In this document: positions 7,730 through 15,670 of the stretch, piece by piece | Position numbering within the stretch: the first letter of the stretch is position 1 | How the letters are laid out: the number at the start of each line of letters is the position of its first letter | Source: Bacillus sp. FJAT-29814 | GTDB taxonomy: Bacteria > Bacillota > Bacilli > Bacillales > Cytobacillaceae | Assembly (NCBI RefSeq): GCF_001510715.1 | Contig: NZ_LMTJ01000005.1 | Location: forward strand, 734,138 to 798,137 | Direction: 5' to 3' | Length of the DNA stretch: 64,000 nucleotides | Notes under the pieces: model-generated | What the model saw: the letters and a program-made list of their open reading frames with translations, nothing else | Told to the model about the DNA's origin: nothing | Database searches by the model: none | Made by a program: the position numbers and the translations under genes

Positions 7730-7954
7730 GAAAATCCCTCCATTAGGGCAGTCCAATTCCATGTTTAAAGAAACGGCCCACCCTCGAAATTTTTTTAAGT
7801 TGAAAAAAAATTTCGGGGTGGGAATCGAACCCACTAGAACCAGTAAACTGGTGGCGCACCATTTGCCTTCCCATTATCAAAATTTTGTTTTTAGCTGATT
7901 ATGTGAGTTAAACCTCCATGAACTTCGCTTTAAAACAGTTTCACCTAGAGTATA
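7730..7954 (-). ncRNA. Structured leader RNA with a tRNA T-arm-like element upstream of the GNAT gene
   Basis: A TATACT -10 candidate lies at 7954-7949 on the minus strand, giving a leader of about 210 nt. It contains a canonical tRNA-type T-arm (7834-7818: stem GTGGG/CCCAC, loop TTCGATT) preceded by two small hairpins, TGGTG-CGC-CACCA and CCAG-TTTA-CTGG. A second, 20-bp imperfect hairpin (arms 7822-7803 and 7796-7777) reuses the 3' strand of the T-arm stem, so the two folds exclude each other. No complete tRNA cloverleaf can be drawn. Possibly a riboregulator or attenuator; a decayed tRNA end is the alternative. Confidence 0.45.
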
Positions 7955-8032
7955 ATAACCGAAAAAAAGAAAAAAAGAAATAGATTTTTTTTTCATTTTT
8001 TCTTAAATTTTTTTCCATTTTTCAACAAAATT

Positions 8033-9160
8033 CTACTCGTTGGCAAATACAAATTCACCGGCAATCATGGTCCATTTTGGTTTGGCTAAGTAATGAAAAG
8101 GATGATGGCTCCAGAGGACCAAATCTGCATCCTTCCCGGGCTCGATACTGCCGATTTGCTCATCTATTTTTAAGTTTCTTGCTGGAAGAATCGTAATTCC
8201 CTCGAGCGCCTTTTGTTCTGAGAGCCCTTCCCTAACTGCGAGGGATGCGCAAAGATTTAAATATTGGATTGGAGTATAGGGGTGATCGGTGGTAATCGAT
8301 ACCTCAACACCATGTTCTGTAAGCTCCTGATACGTTTTCCATGTTTTATTTTTTAATTCAATTTTTGATTTTCTTGTCAAAGTTGGTCCGACCGAGACCT
8401 TCAATCCCATACCAGCCAGTTCATCGGCAATCAAATGGCCTTCGGTACAGTGCTCAATCCTCAAATCAAGATTAAATTCTTCAGCCAGCCTCATCGCTGT
8501 GATAATATCGTCTGCGCGATGGGCATGGATTCTGACTGGAATCTCCCGTTTTAATGCCATTATCAGCGGGCTGATTCTTAAGTCTTCCGGATTGTCGGTG
8601 TGAATAGCTTGATAGAACGCTTCCCTAAGCATTCCCATAATGCCCATTCTGGTAATCGAGTCGCTATTCCCATGGCTGTGAATCCGCTTTGGGTTTTCGC
8701 CTAAGGCAATTTTTAAGGCTGCTGTTTCTTGGACAATCATTTTTTTAATATTCTTCCCCGTCGTTTTAATGATGGAAGTGGTGCCGCCAATTACATTTGC
8801 GCTTCCGGGCATAATATGGACGGTTGTGATTCCGCTTTTGACAGCATCCTTAAAGGCAGGGTCCAGTGGATAAACGCCATCAATAGCCCTGATATGTGGT
8901 GTCAACGCTTCGGCCGTTTCGTTGGCATCATTTCCTGCCCAACCCGTACCTTCATCATACAAACCCAAATGGGTATGAACATCTATAAAACCAGGAAACA
9001 GGTAAAGGCCGGAGCAATCAATGATTTTTACGTCTGTTTCGGTTATAAGATTGCTTCCTATTTGAACGATCTTCCCATTTTGAATTAATACATCTCCACA
9101 AGGAATCGGTTTTGCGGTAATGGGATATATATAAGCATTTTTTAACAATAATTTTGTCAT
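8033..9160 (-). CDS. Metal-dependent amidohydrolase (imidazolonepropionase-like)
   Basis: Cytosolic hydrolase of 375 residues in the amidohydrolase superfamily. An N-terminal beta sandwich leads into the TIM barrel. Metal-binding positions are visible: DVHTHLG after strand 1, RIHAHRAD, RIEHCTEGH, and the catalytic Asp in TTDHP. The C-terminal GSIEPGKDADLVLW is the standard closing motif. The substrate is unknown; the closest groups are imidazolonepropionase-like and prolidase-like amidohydrolases. Ribosome site GAAAGGT before the ATG. No operon partner; its upstream neighbour is divergent. Confidence 0.8.
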   Translation of the reverse strand: MTKLLLKNAYIYPITAKPIPCGDVLIQNGKIVQIGSNLITETDVKIIDCSGLYLFPGFIDVHTHLGLYDEGTGWAGNDANETAEALTPHIRAIDGVYPLDPAFKDAVKSGITTVHIMPGSANVIGGTTSIIKTTGKNIKKMIVQETAALKIALGENPKRIHSHGNSDSITRMGIMGMLREAFYQAIHTDNPEDLRISPLIMALKREIPVRIHAHRADDIITAMRLAEEFNLDLRIEHCTEGHLIADELAGMGLKVSVGPTLTRKSKIELKNKTWKTYQELTEHGVEVSITTDHPYTPIQYLNLCASLAVREGLSEQKALEGITILPARNLKIDEQIGSIEPGKDADLVLWSHHPFHYLAKPKWTMIAGEFVFANE

Positions 9161-9330
9161 GATAAAACCTTTCTAAACATGATAATGGTATTTAAACCAT
9201 TTTAGCAGGTAGAATATAAGGACGAAAAGTAAAAAACTGCAAAATTACAGAAATTTCTATAATACATGAAACTTTACCGGCAAACATGCGTAAATAGTAA
9301 GAAAGCAGTAATTTTAAGGGGGAAACCTAA

Positions 9331-9654
9331 ATGGTTACAAATGAGGAAAGAACGTTCGCTGTTGTTTTGTATGTGCTTAATTTCTTTGCACCGGTGATTG
9401 GACCGTTGATTATTTGGTTGATAAAGAAGGATGAGTCTGCATTTATAGATTATCACGGCAAAGAGTATTTTAATTTTATGATCTCCTATTTTATTTACTC
9501 AGTTGTGAGCGGAATCCTGGTCCTGGTTTTAATTGGTGCCCTGCTTCTGTGGGTATTGGGGATTGCGGCCTTCGTTTTTAACATAATTGCCGCTGTAAAG
9601 GCCTATGAAGGGCAGCATTACCGCTTCCCGCTTATATTCAGGCTAATAAAATAA
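9331..9654 (+). CDS. DUF4870 family small membrane protein
   Basis: A 107-residue integral membrane protein with three to four transmembrane segments (about residues 9-31, 47-65, 67-88). It has the DUF4870 layout: an N-terminal E-E-R-T motif, GPLIIWLIKKDES, then DYHGKEYFNFMISY (the conserved helix before the second hydrophobic hairpin), and a C-terminal KAYEGQHYRFPLIFRLI. Distantly Tic20-like; cellular role unknown. Ribosome site AAGGGGGAA precedes the ATG. A terminator follows. Confidence 0.82.
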   Translation: MVTNEERTFAVVLYVLNFFAPVIGPLIIWLIKKDESAFIDYHGKEYFNFMISYFIYSVVSGILVLVLIGALLLWVLGIAAFVFNIIAAVKAYEGQHYRFPLIFRLIK

Positions 9655-9671
9655 ATAATGTTGAATGATAG

Positions 9672-9698
9672 CCCGGCAACTAACTTGCCGGGTTTTTT
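9672..9698 (+). terminator. Rho-independent terminator
   Basis: Stem CCCGGCAA/TTGCCGGG (9672-9679 and 9685-9692), loop CTAAC, then six Ts. Confidence 0.85.
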
Positions 9699-9839
9699 CT
9701 GTTAAACGAAGTCTTTATCGCTTAAATAGCAGAGTCTGGAAAAAGGAGTTTTCTTTATTTTTTAATAGAAATCTTCTATCATTTTTTCACCCAATCGTAA
9801 ATAAACTGATATAAGAGGAAACGACGAGGAGTTTTCGAG

Positions 9840-10604
9840 ATGAATATAAGTATATTTTATCGGAGTACAGCTGCGATAAGCCTTAATGGCAGTATTGCAG
9901 CACTGATTCCTGCTGGTTTGATTGTTGTCGGAAATCTATTATTTTTTGGATTGCCGGATATTATGTTATTGGCATTGCCATTCTTCGTATATAGTTTTGT
10001 TTGCTTTCACCTCTACCTTTATCGAATGCGGCAGTCCTTTTCCACTGAAAAAAATATAATTGATAGACCGGAAAACAAGGGGGATTCTCTTTCGGAGGCC
10101 CGTCATCTATTGATCATCCCTCAACCAACGCAATCGCCGGAACTGCATTTCTTTTTCCAAAATGGGTTGTTTGCAGGGAAGATAAAAAGGCAGCATAACT
10201 TTGGATTAAGCCGATTTTGGCATGGCAGAGCTTATACCCTGTTCAATGAGCAGGGGAAAGAAGCAGGTTACTTTAAAGTGAGGGGCAAAAACATTGAAGC
10301 ATATGATCAAAAAAATAATTATTTAGGGTATTTTAAAAAAGAAAAAAATAAAAAACAATTGTTTAATAAAAATGGAAGGCCTGTTTGTTCGATAGAGGGT
10401 TCAAATCAGTTTATGGATGAAAAGGTTATTGCCCAAAATCGCCAGCAGGCAGCAAGGCTTAGACGGGGGTGGATGAGAGTGCAGTGGCTAGCATTGTTTC
10501 CTGACCCAAATACCCCTGTTATGTCATTTTCTGAGGCTTTATCGGAAAAGGACAAGTTGTTAACCATGAGCTTGCTGGTTCAGGAATTTTTCATAGAAAG
10601 ATAA
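9840..10604 (+). CDS. Hypothetical membrane protein with a beta-rich cytosolic domain
   Basis: Protein of 254 residues with two hydrophobic segments near the N-terminus (about 17-38 and 41-60). A soluble remainder is rich in short strands with repeated F-x-x-x-G and Y-F-K-x-x-G patterns (LFAGKIKRQ, EAGYFKVRGK, YLGYFKKEK). The strand layout recalls tubby/LURP-one-like beta barrels, but I cannot confirm this. Ribosome site GAGGAG before the ATG. It lies just upstream of dapF on the same strand, with 66 bp between, and may share its transcript. Confidence 0.6.
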   Translation: MNISIFYRSTAAISLNGSIAALIPAGLIVVGNLLFFGLPDIMLLALPFFVYSFVCFHLYLYRMRQSFSTEKNIIDRPENKGDSLSEARHLLIIPQPTQSPELHFFFQNGLFAGKIKRQHNFGLSRFWHGRAYTLFNEQGKEAGYFKVRGKNIEAYDQKNNYLGYFKKEKNKKQLFNKNGRPVCSIEGSNQFMDEKVIAQNRQQAARLRRGWMRVQWLALFPDPNTPVMSFSEALSEKDKLLTMSLLVQEFFIER

Positions 10605-10670
10605 ATTCCCTCATGCATGATTGTTTGATATGATAAACTATATTAAATTGCCGTAATGGGGGAAATTTTG

Positions 10671-11645
10671 GTGGACATAAAATTGATAAAAGGACATGGC
10701 TCCGGAAATGATTTTTTCATTATCGATGAAATAAGCAATCATTATACGTTTACCGAGGAAGACAGAAGCAGGCTTGCTAGATTGCTGTGTAATCGTGATT
10801 CCGGACTTGGGGCCGATGGGATTCTTTATGTAATGGATAGTGATCATGCTGCCGGCAGGATGCGGGTCTTTAATGCGGATGGTTCGGAGGCATCAATGTG
10901 CGGGAATGGGCTCAGATTAGTGGCCCGCTATATTTGTGAGCTTAAAGGTTTGGAAGAGACTGTTATTGAAACAATGAAGGCGGATCTTAAAGTCAGTAAG
11001 CAGAACGACCTTTTTGACCAAGTTCACACCTATCAAGTGGAAATATCGCCTGTATTGTTTGAATTAAGCGCTCTTCCACTGCAATTAAACAAGCCTTCGT
11101 TGATGAATGAAAAAATCGTCCAGCTCTCGGAGGAGTTAAGATTCACGGCGCTGGCAGTGCCGAATCCTCATTTAATTGCCATTGTTGAAAAAGATCAGCT
11201 GGAAGGGAATCTTCAAAAGACCCTAAGCGAAAAGGTTAATGGTCCGAACGAGCTGTTTCCGGATGGGGTTAATGTCAGCTTTGTCAGAACGCTCATGCCA
11301 AACACCATTTATGTACGGACGTTTGAGCGGGGTGTCGGTTTTACAAATGCCTGTGGTACAGCGATGTCGGCTTCATCCTTGGTTACATGCCTGCAGGAGA
11401 TTAATCAGTTTGAAAAGCCAATCGATGTTTATAATGACGGCGGCAGGGTTCAGTGTGTAGTTCATCAGTTTGATGGGAAATACCATATCGACCTGATTGG
11501 CAATGCGACCTATCTTTATGAGGCAGTGATTAATGCAAATGTGGATGATAATACCTTTACGGTCTTGTTGAAAGAAGACATGTCCGAACAAGACTCTTAT
11601 GAAAAGCTGCAGGCAGAAGCGCAGGAATTATTATCGCAATATTAA
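10671..11645 (+). CDS. dapF: Diaminopimelate epimerase
   Basis: Cytosolic cofactor-independent epimerase that converts LL- to meso-diaminopimelate for lysine and peptidoglycan synthesis. Both catalytic cysteines are visible, in ASMCGNGLR and TNACGTAMSAS, as are KGHGSGNDFF and NPH. The start is probably GTG 10671 (or TTG 10668), because the ATG at 10656 lies upstream of the GGGGGA ribosome site. The protein is then about 324 residues, some 40 longer than B. subtilis DapF; the extra length is in the central region and at the C-terminus. A strong terminator shared with convergent ligD follows. Confidence 0.9.
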   Translation: MDIKLIKGHGSGNDFFIIDEISNHYTFTEEDRSRLARLLCNRDSGLGADGILYVMDSDHAAGRMRVFNADGSEASMCGNGLRLVARYICELKGLEETVIETMKADLKVSKQNDLFDQVHTYQVEISPVLFELSALPLQLNKPSLMNEKIVQLSEELRFTALAVPNPHLIAIVEKDQLEGNLQKTLSEKVNGPNELFPDGVNVSFVRTLMPNTIYVRTFERGVGFTNACGTAMSASSLVTCLQEINQFEKPIDVYNDGGRVQCVVHQFDGKYHIDLIGNATYLYEAVINANVDDNTFTVLLKEDMSEQDSYEKLQAEAQELLSQY

Positions 11646-11675
11646 AGGATAAGGCACTATGCCTTATCCTTTTTT
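11646..11675. terminator. Terminator of dapF, overlapping the ligD end
   Basis: Eleven-bp perfect stem AGGATAAGGCA/TGCCTTATCCT (11646-11656 and 11660-11670) followed by Ts. The ligD stop codon (TAG at 11659-11657) lies inside it. Confidence 0.85.
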
Positions 11676-13507
11676 ACTGCACCATTCTTTAATATTTCAA
11701 GGACAGGAGCGAAGGGCTGGATTTCCTTCGTTTGAAAATAGTTTTTGAACGGGTCTGCTTGCTTTTTGATACGTTTTAGTGCGTGCTGCATCGTAAAATC
11801 CTTTGGTTCAAGTCCTTCGCCGACCTCCTCCCAGTAGAGAGGTGTGGCGACGCCTGCACGTTCATTTCCCCGCATAGAATAAGGTGCAACAATTGTTTTT
11901 CCTTCCCCGTGCTGGACATAATCAACATAGAGCCGGTTGCCGCGCTTTTTCTTCATTCTTTCAATTGTGAATGAATCAGGATCCTTTGATATCAAATACT
12001 CGGCGATAAAGCTGGTAAACAGCCTTGTGTCGTCATAGGTAAATTCGTCCTCAGGCAATGGCAAATAAATTTGCAGGCCTTTATTCCCCGAGGTCTTAAT
12101 GAACCCAATCAAGTTTAGCTGGTCGAGCACCTCTTTAATATAAAGGGCAGCCTTGATTGCCAGATGGAAGTCGTCTTTGGAAGGTGGATCCAAATCAAAA
12201 ACGATTTCGCTCGGTCCCTTGCTGTGAATGGACTGAAATGGGACATGAAATTCAATTGCCAACTGATTTCCCAGCCATACTAGTGTTTTAAGATTGTTGC
12301 AAATGATATAGTTTATCTCATCGGTCTGGTATGTCTGGACAAAGTCGGGGGCATAGTCCGGACAGTTTTTTTGATAAAACGCTTCGCCAAACATTCCGTG
12401 AGGAAAGCGGATTACGGTTAAAAGGCGATTTCTTAAAAATGGCAGCATATACGGAGAAACTTCCCGCAAATAAAGAATATAATCCGTTTTTCGGATACCA
12501 TGCTTGTCCCATAGGGGTTTATCAGGATGGGTGATTTCCAAGTCACCTGGTAGGTTTTTCTGGCCGAACAAAAAGCGCTCGTAGGTACAATCGGCAGGCT
12601 CCATATCCAGCCGAAATCGATCAAAATGTGGCTCTCGCAATTGGTTGTCAAATAGCTCCAAATATTTTATTTCGAGGCAAATGGCCGGATGGACATAGAC
12701 CATCTGTTTATTCTCGCTGACCATATTTTGCTTAATAATCTGTCCAAGAGCTTGTTTTTCCTCAGGTTTGAAGCCAAACAGAACCTGGCCGATTTCCTGA
12801 ATGTCATTGTTTTTATAGACACCAATATAAAAATATCCATTGGTCTTATCAAAAGCTGTTACAAAACAGCTGACATATTTCCAATTTTTGTATTTCAACC
12901 AAAGCTGGGAGCGCTTCCCTTCCTCCCAAAGGCTTGTCTTATGCTTTGCGACAATCCCTTCACCATCATATAAAACAACTTTTTCCCATAGGTCATTAAA
13001 GCTTTCATAAGCGATTACCGGCTGAAGCAGCTGATCATTGTTTTGGTCCGCGACAAGGTCAAAGCCAACTGCCTCGAATAAATTTATCAGTTCCGTTTTT
13101 CTTGAAATAAAATCAAGGCCGTGAAGCCGTTTTCCGCCCAACATTAACAAATCAAATGCCATCAGACGGCAGGGAGCTTCCTTTGCCTGGTCAAAGATTT
13201 TCTTGGCCGACTTTAACCGGCCGCGAACTTGAATGGCAGAAAAATTTGCTTTATACGGGTTCTCAAGAGCAACCAGTTCACCGTCAAGGCGGAGCGGCAG
13301 AAAAGGCCTAAATTTTTCCTCATATTTTAATAAAAATTCACTTATTTCCGGAAATTGTGGCATCAGAGATTTATCGTTACGGCTCGTTAGCTGGATTCCG
13401 TTCTCATCCCAATCAAGGATGGCCCGAAACCCATCGTATTTCACCTCATAATACCAATCGGCTTGAACCGGACTTTCAAAAGTTAACGTCGGCAGCATTG
13501 GCTTCAT
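11657..13507 (-). CDS. ligD: ATP-dependent DNA ligase/polymerase LigD
   Basis: Bacterial non-homologous end-joining enzyme of 616 residues. The N-terminal half (about 1-300) is an ATP-dependent ligase with the adenylation Lys in EVKYDGFRA and the nucleotidyl-transfer motif DGEGIVAKH. The C-terminal half (about 320-600) is a primase-type polymerase (HPDKPLWDKHGIRK, IVFDLDPP, KTSGNKGLQIYLP). There is no phosphoesterase domain, as in Bacillus LigD (about 611 residues). It acts with Ku, encoded divergently 122 bp away. In B. subtilis the pair is expressed in the forespore and protects germinating spores from breaks. Confidence 0.93.
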   Translation of the reverse strand: MKPMLPTLTFESPVQADWYYEVKYDGFRAILDWDENGIQLTSRNDKSLMPQFPEISEFLLKYEEKFRPFLPLRLDGELVALENPYKANFSAIQVRGRLKSAKKIFDQAKEAPCRLMAFDLLMLGGKRLHGLDFISRKTELINLFEAVGFDLVADQNNDQLLQPVIAYESFNDLWEKVVLYDGEGIVAKHKTSLWEEGKRSQLWLKYKNWKYVSCFVTAFDKTNGYFYIGVYKNNDIQEIGQVLFGFKPEEKQALGQIIKQNMVSENKQMVYVHPAICLEIKYLELFDNQLREPHFDRFRLDMEPADCTYERFLFGQKNLPGDLEITHPDKPLWDKHGIRKTDYILYLREVSPYMLPFLRNRLLTVIRFPHGMFGEAFYQKNCPDYAPDFVQTYQTDEINYIICNNLKTLVWLGNQLAIEFHVPFQSIHSKGPSEIVFDLDPPSKDDFHLAIKAALYIKEVLDQLNLIGFIKTSGNKGLQIYLPLPEDEFTYDDTRLFTSFIAEYLISKDPDSFTIERMKKKRGNRLYVDYVQHGEGKTIVAPYSMRGNERAGVATPLYWEEVGEGLEPKDFTMQHALKRIKKQADPFKNYFQTKEIQPFAPVLEILKNGAVKKDKA

Positions 13508-13629
13508 TAATGGATCCCCTTTTAGTTTATTTTACGAATAATGCCGGCAAATCATCCATTTCCAATTGTTTTAAGGAATGAACTTAAGTGCAATACAAAA
13601 ACTAAACGTAAAAAGAATGGAGACTATTT

Positions 13630-14469
13630 ATGCATACAATGTGGAAAGGAAGCATCAGCTTCGGGCTTGTCAATATCCCGATTAAGCTTCATACAGCAAC
13701 AGAGGATAAGGATGTTAAGCTCAGGACCTTGCATAATAAATGTCACGCTCCAATTAAATATGACAAAATTTGTACCGTCTGTGAAGAAGAGGTAAAACCA
13801 GAAGAGATTGTCAGGGCATACGAATATACAAAAGGAAAATTTGTTGTCCTTGAGGATGAGGACCTTGAGAAGTTGCGGAAAGAGAATGAAGAAAAGGCGG
13901 TAGAAATTATTGACTTTGTAAAAATAGACGACATAGATCCGATTTACTTTGACAGGAGCTATTACATGTCCCCAAATGAGGGTGGAGGCAAAGCATATTC
14001 GTTGCTGCGTAAAGCCCTTGAGGAATCACAAAAGGTTGGTATTGCAAAAATCATCATTCGGTCGAAAGAACAGCTTGCCGTGATCCGTGTGTACGAAAAT
14101 ACATTGGTGATGGAAACGATTCATTTTCCCGATGAGGTGCGAAAGGCTGGGGATGTTCCGAATGTCCCTTCTGAAGATAAAGTGACTCAAAAGGAACTTG
14201 AAACGGCAATATTATTAATTGATCAATTAACAACGAAATTTGAACCTGAGAAGTATCATGACGAATACAGGTCGGCATTGTTAGAGTTAATTGAAGCGAA
14301 ACGACAAGGTAAAGAAACAGTCACGGCTGCAACGAAAGAAGCGCCGGCTACCAATGTTACAGATCTAATGGCAGCCCTGCAAGCGTCTATCGATCGAACA
14401 AAGCCGAAAAAAGCGCCGACAGCGGCCCCAAGAAAAAAAGCAGCTGTAAAAGTGAAGAAAGAGGCTTAA
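13630..14469 (+). CDS. ku: Ku end-binding protein
   Basis: Homodimeric bacterial Ku of 279 residues that encircles broken DNA ends and recruits LigD. Recognised from MWKGSISFGLVNIPIKL at the N-terminus, the small zinc-knuckle-like CHAPIKYDKICTVCEEEV region, and the core FVKIDDIDPIYFDRSYY. The last 40 residues form a Lys/Ala/Pro-rich tail (KPKKAPTAAPRKKAAVKVKK) that would bind DNA or LigD. Ribosome site AATGGAG before the ATG. It is divergent from ligD. Confidence 0.95.
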   Translation: MHTMWKGSISFGLVNIPIKLHTATEDKDVKLRTLHNKCHAPIKYDKICTVCEEEVKPEEIVRAYEYTKGKFVVLEDEDLEKLRKENEEKAVEIIDFVKIDDIDPIYFDRSYYMSPNEGGGKAYSLLRKALEESQKVGIAKIIIRSKEQLAVIRVYENTLVMETIHFPDEVRKAGDVPNVPSEDKVTQKELETAILLIDQLTTKFEPEKYHDEYRSALLELIEAKRQGKETVTAATKEAPATNVTDLMAALQASIDRTKPKKAPTAAPRKKAAVKVKKEA

Positions 14470-14471
14470 AC

Positions 14472-14504
14472 AAAAAGGTGATGCGGGTTTTGCATCACCT
14501 TTTT
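14472..14504. terminator. Bidirectional terminator after ku
   Basis: Thirteen-bp stem AAAAAGGTGATGC/GCATCACCTTTTT (14472-14484 and 14492-14504). It separates ku from a convergent small gene. Confidence 0.85.
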
Positions 14505-14505
14505 A

Positions 14506-14808
14506 CTAGGCTGGGATATGCTCCATGCAATATTGGAGTACCTGTTCCTCTTCTTCGTCCTCAAGCGCAAAATCAAGCACGGTGTCGTTGCCTTTTTCAA
14601 AGAAATGATAATTCAATATTTTCGATTCGTTTGCTTCAATCCCTAATAACACTCTTAATCCGATCCCTTTTTCGGAGTATAGTTCATCCTCCTCATCTAC
14701 TTCAAGTTCCAAAAAAAACTCATAACGCTCTCCTGATAATAATCCAAATGGATCTTCAAGTTTCTCAACAGTATGTCCGGTTACGTCCAAGCCTATCATC
14801 CTTTTCAT
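14506..14808 (-). CDS. DUF6509-like acidic small protein
   Basis: Acidic protein of about 100 residues. The segment LEDPFGLLSGERYEFFLELE followed by VDEEDELYSEKGIGLRVL matches my memory of a Bacillus family sometimes labelled DUF6509 (older records call it pullulanase, which is not credible at this size). The start is unclear: ATG 14808 gives MKRMIG and ATG 14799 gives MIGLDV, neither with a strong ribosome site. A farther ATG at 14835 follows AGGATGGG. Function unknown. Confidence 0.6.
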   Translation of the reverse strand: MKRMIGLDVTGHTVEKLEDPFGLLSGERYEFFLELEVDEEDELYSEKGIGLRVLLGIEANESKILNYHFFEKGNDTVLDFALEDEEEEQVLQYCMEHIPA

Positions 14809-14896
14809 TTTTGTAATCGTTATTATTATACACATCCCATCCTAATTAACAAAAAAATTGACTTTAAATAAAGACATAGAATGTTTATGAATTTAA

Positions 14897-14946
14897 TGTG
14901 AATTATTGCACAAACTTACTTCCTGATAAGGGATTATAAGGTAATA
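14897..14946 (+). promoter_or_regulatory. FNR-activated promoter of the torD-dmsAB operon
   Basis: An FNR/CRP-type box TGTGA-ATTATT-GCACA (14897-14912) has one mismatch to TGTGA-N6-TCACA. A -10 element TTATAA (14934-14939) follows such that a start near 14946 places the box centre at -41.5. This is the classical class II geometry for Fnr activation under oxygen limitation. No -35 hexamer is needed or seen. Confidence 0.65.
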
Positions 14947-14972
14947 TTGATTTGAAGGTAAAAAAATATACA

Positions 14973-14988
14973 TGTGAAACATTTCACA
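14973..14988 (+). promoter_or_regulatory. Second FNR/CRP-type box, perfect palindrome
   Basis: TGTGA-AACATT-TCACA is a perfect match to the FNR consensus. Its centre lies about +35 relative to the start inferred from the upstream box and 17 bp before the torD ATG. It could act as a repressing or road-block site, or serve an alternative start. Confidence 0.6.
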
Positions 14989-15004
14989 ACTTGGAGGGGT
15001 GAAA

Positions 15005-15670
15005 ATGGCAGCCAAGACTGAACCCGAGGATTTTCAAATTGAGCTTTTCTGGTCGGCAAGAAGGAATTTTTATCAGCTAATACGACTATTGTTTTTGGAA
15101 CCGGACTTTAAAAATCTTCGTGAGATTTCTAGTTTTGCCAATCTTGATGAATTAGCACAGTTTCATGAGGGAGGCAATATTCTCCGTGCTTTTTTTGACC
15201 GCTTAACAGCCGAGCAAGTAAAAAAGGAACAGGAAGAATTTCAACGATTGTTTATCGGTCCAGGACCTTTGATTACTCCTCCTTGGGAGTCCTATTACCG
15301 GAGCAAGGAACATTTGTTGTTTGAAGAATGGACCTATCAAGTTCGCAGGCTCTATCATCAATGTGGACTTCAGTATGTAAAGGAAAATAATGAGCCAGAC
15401 GACCATCTGCTGCTTGAACTGGAATTTATGTATTACCTTGCTGATTTGAGCAGGAGCGAAAAAGATCTTCATAAAAGTCTAGAATTAATCTCCATTCAAA
15501 TTGCTTTTTTGAAAGAACACCTTGCCATTTGGATTCCGTCTTTTTGTAAAAAACTGATTGAAGCAACCAATAGTCAGCTATTTTTGGGAGCGGCCATGCT
15601 GCTTGAAGATTTTTTGAGCGAGGATTTAAATTCGTTGTATGAGGTAAGGGAGGCCATAACCAATGGTTGA
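15005..15670 (+). CDS. torD: TorD/DmsD-family redox-enzyme maturation chaperone
   Basis: All-helical cytosolic protein of 221 residues. This family binds the Tat signal peptide of a molybdoenzyme and helps insert cofactor before export. Typical features are the EFQRLFIGPG segment and the downstream PPWESYYRSKE (TorD hallmark ...P..SYY), followed by DHLLLELEFMYYLA. ATG 15005 is chosen because GGAGGGG ends 5 bp before it; an upstream GTG overlaps that ribosome site. It is the first gene of the operon, and its last codons overlap the start of dmsA by 8 bp, indicating translational coupling. Confidence 0.85.
   Translation: MAAKTEPEDFQIELFWSARRNFYQLIRLLFLEPDFKNLREISSFANLDELAQFHEGGNILRAFFDRLTAEQVKKEQEEFQRLFIGPGPLITPPWESYYRSKEHLLFEEWTYQVRRLYHQCGLQYVKENNEPDDHLLLELEFMYYLADLSRSEKDLHKSLELISIQIAFLKEHLAIWIPSFCKKLIEATNSQLFLGAAMLLEDFLSEDLNSLYEVREAITNG

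Noticed and set aside
7730..7834. N-terminal extension of the GNAT protein
   Set aside because: The longer frame lies in the structured leader and has a weaker start; GGAGGG marks ATG 7729.
7801..7880. Complete tRNA gene on the minus strand
   Set aside because: Only the T-arm is canonical; no acceptor 5' strand, D-arm or seven-base anticodon loop can be paired.
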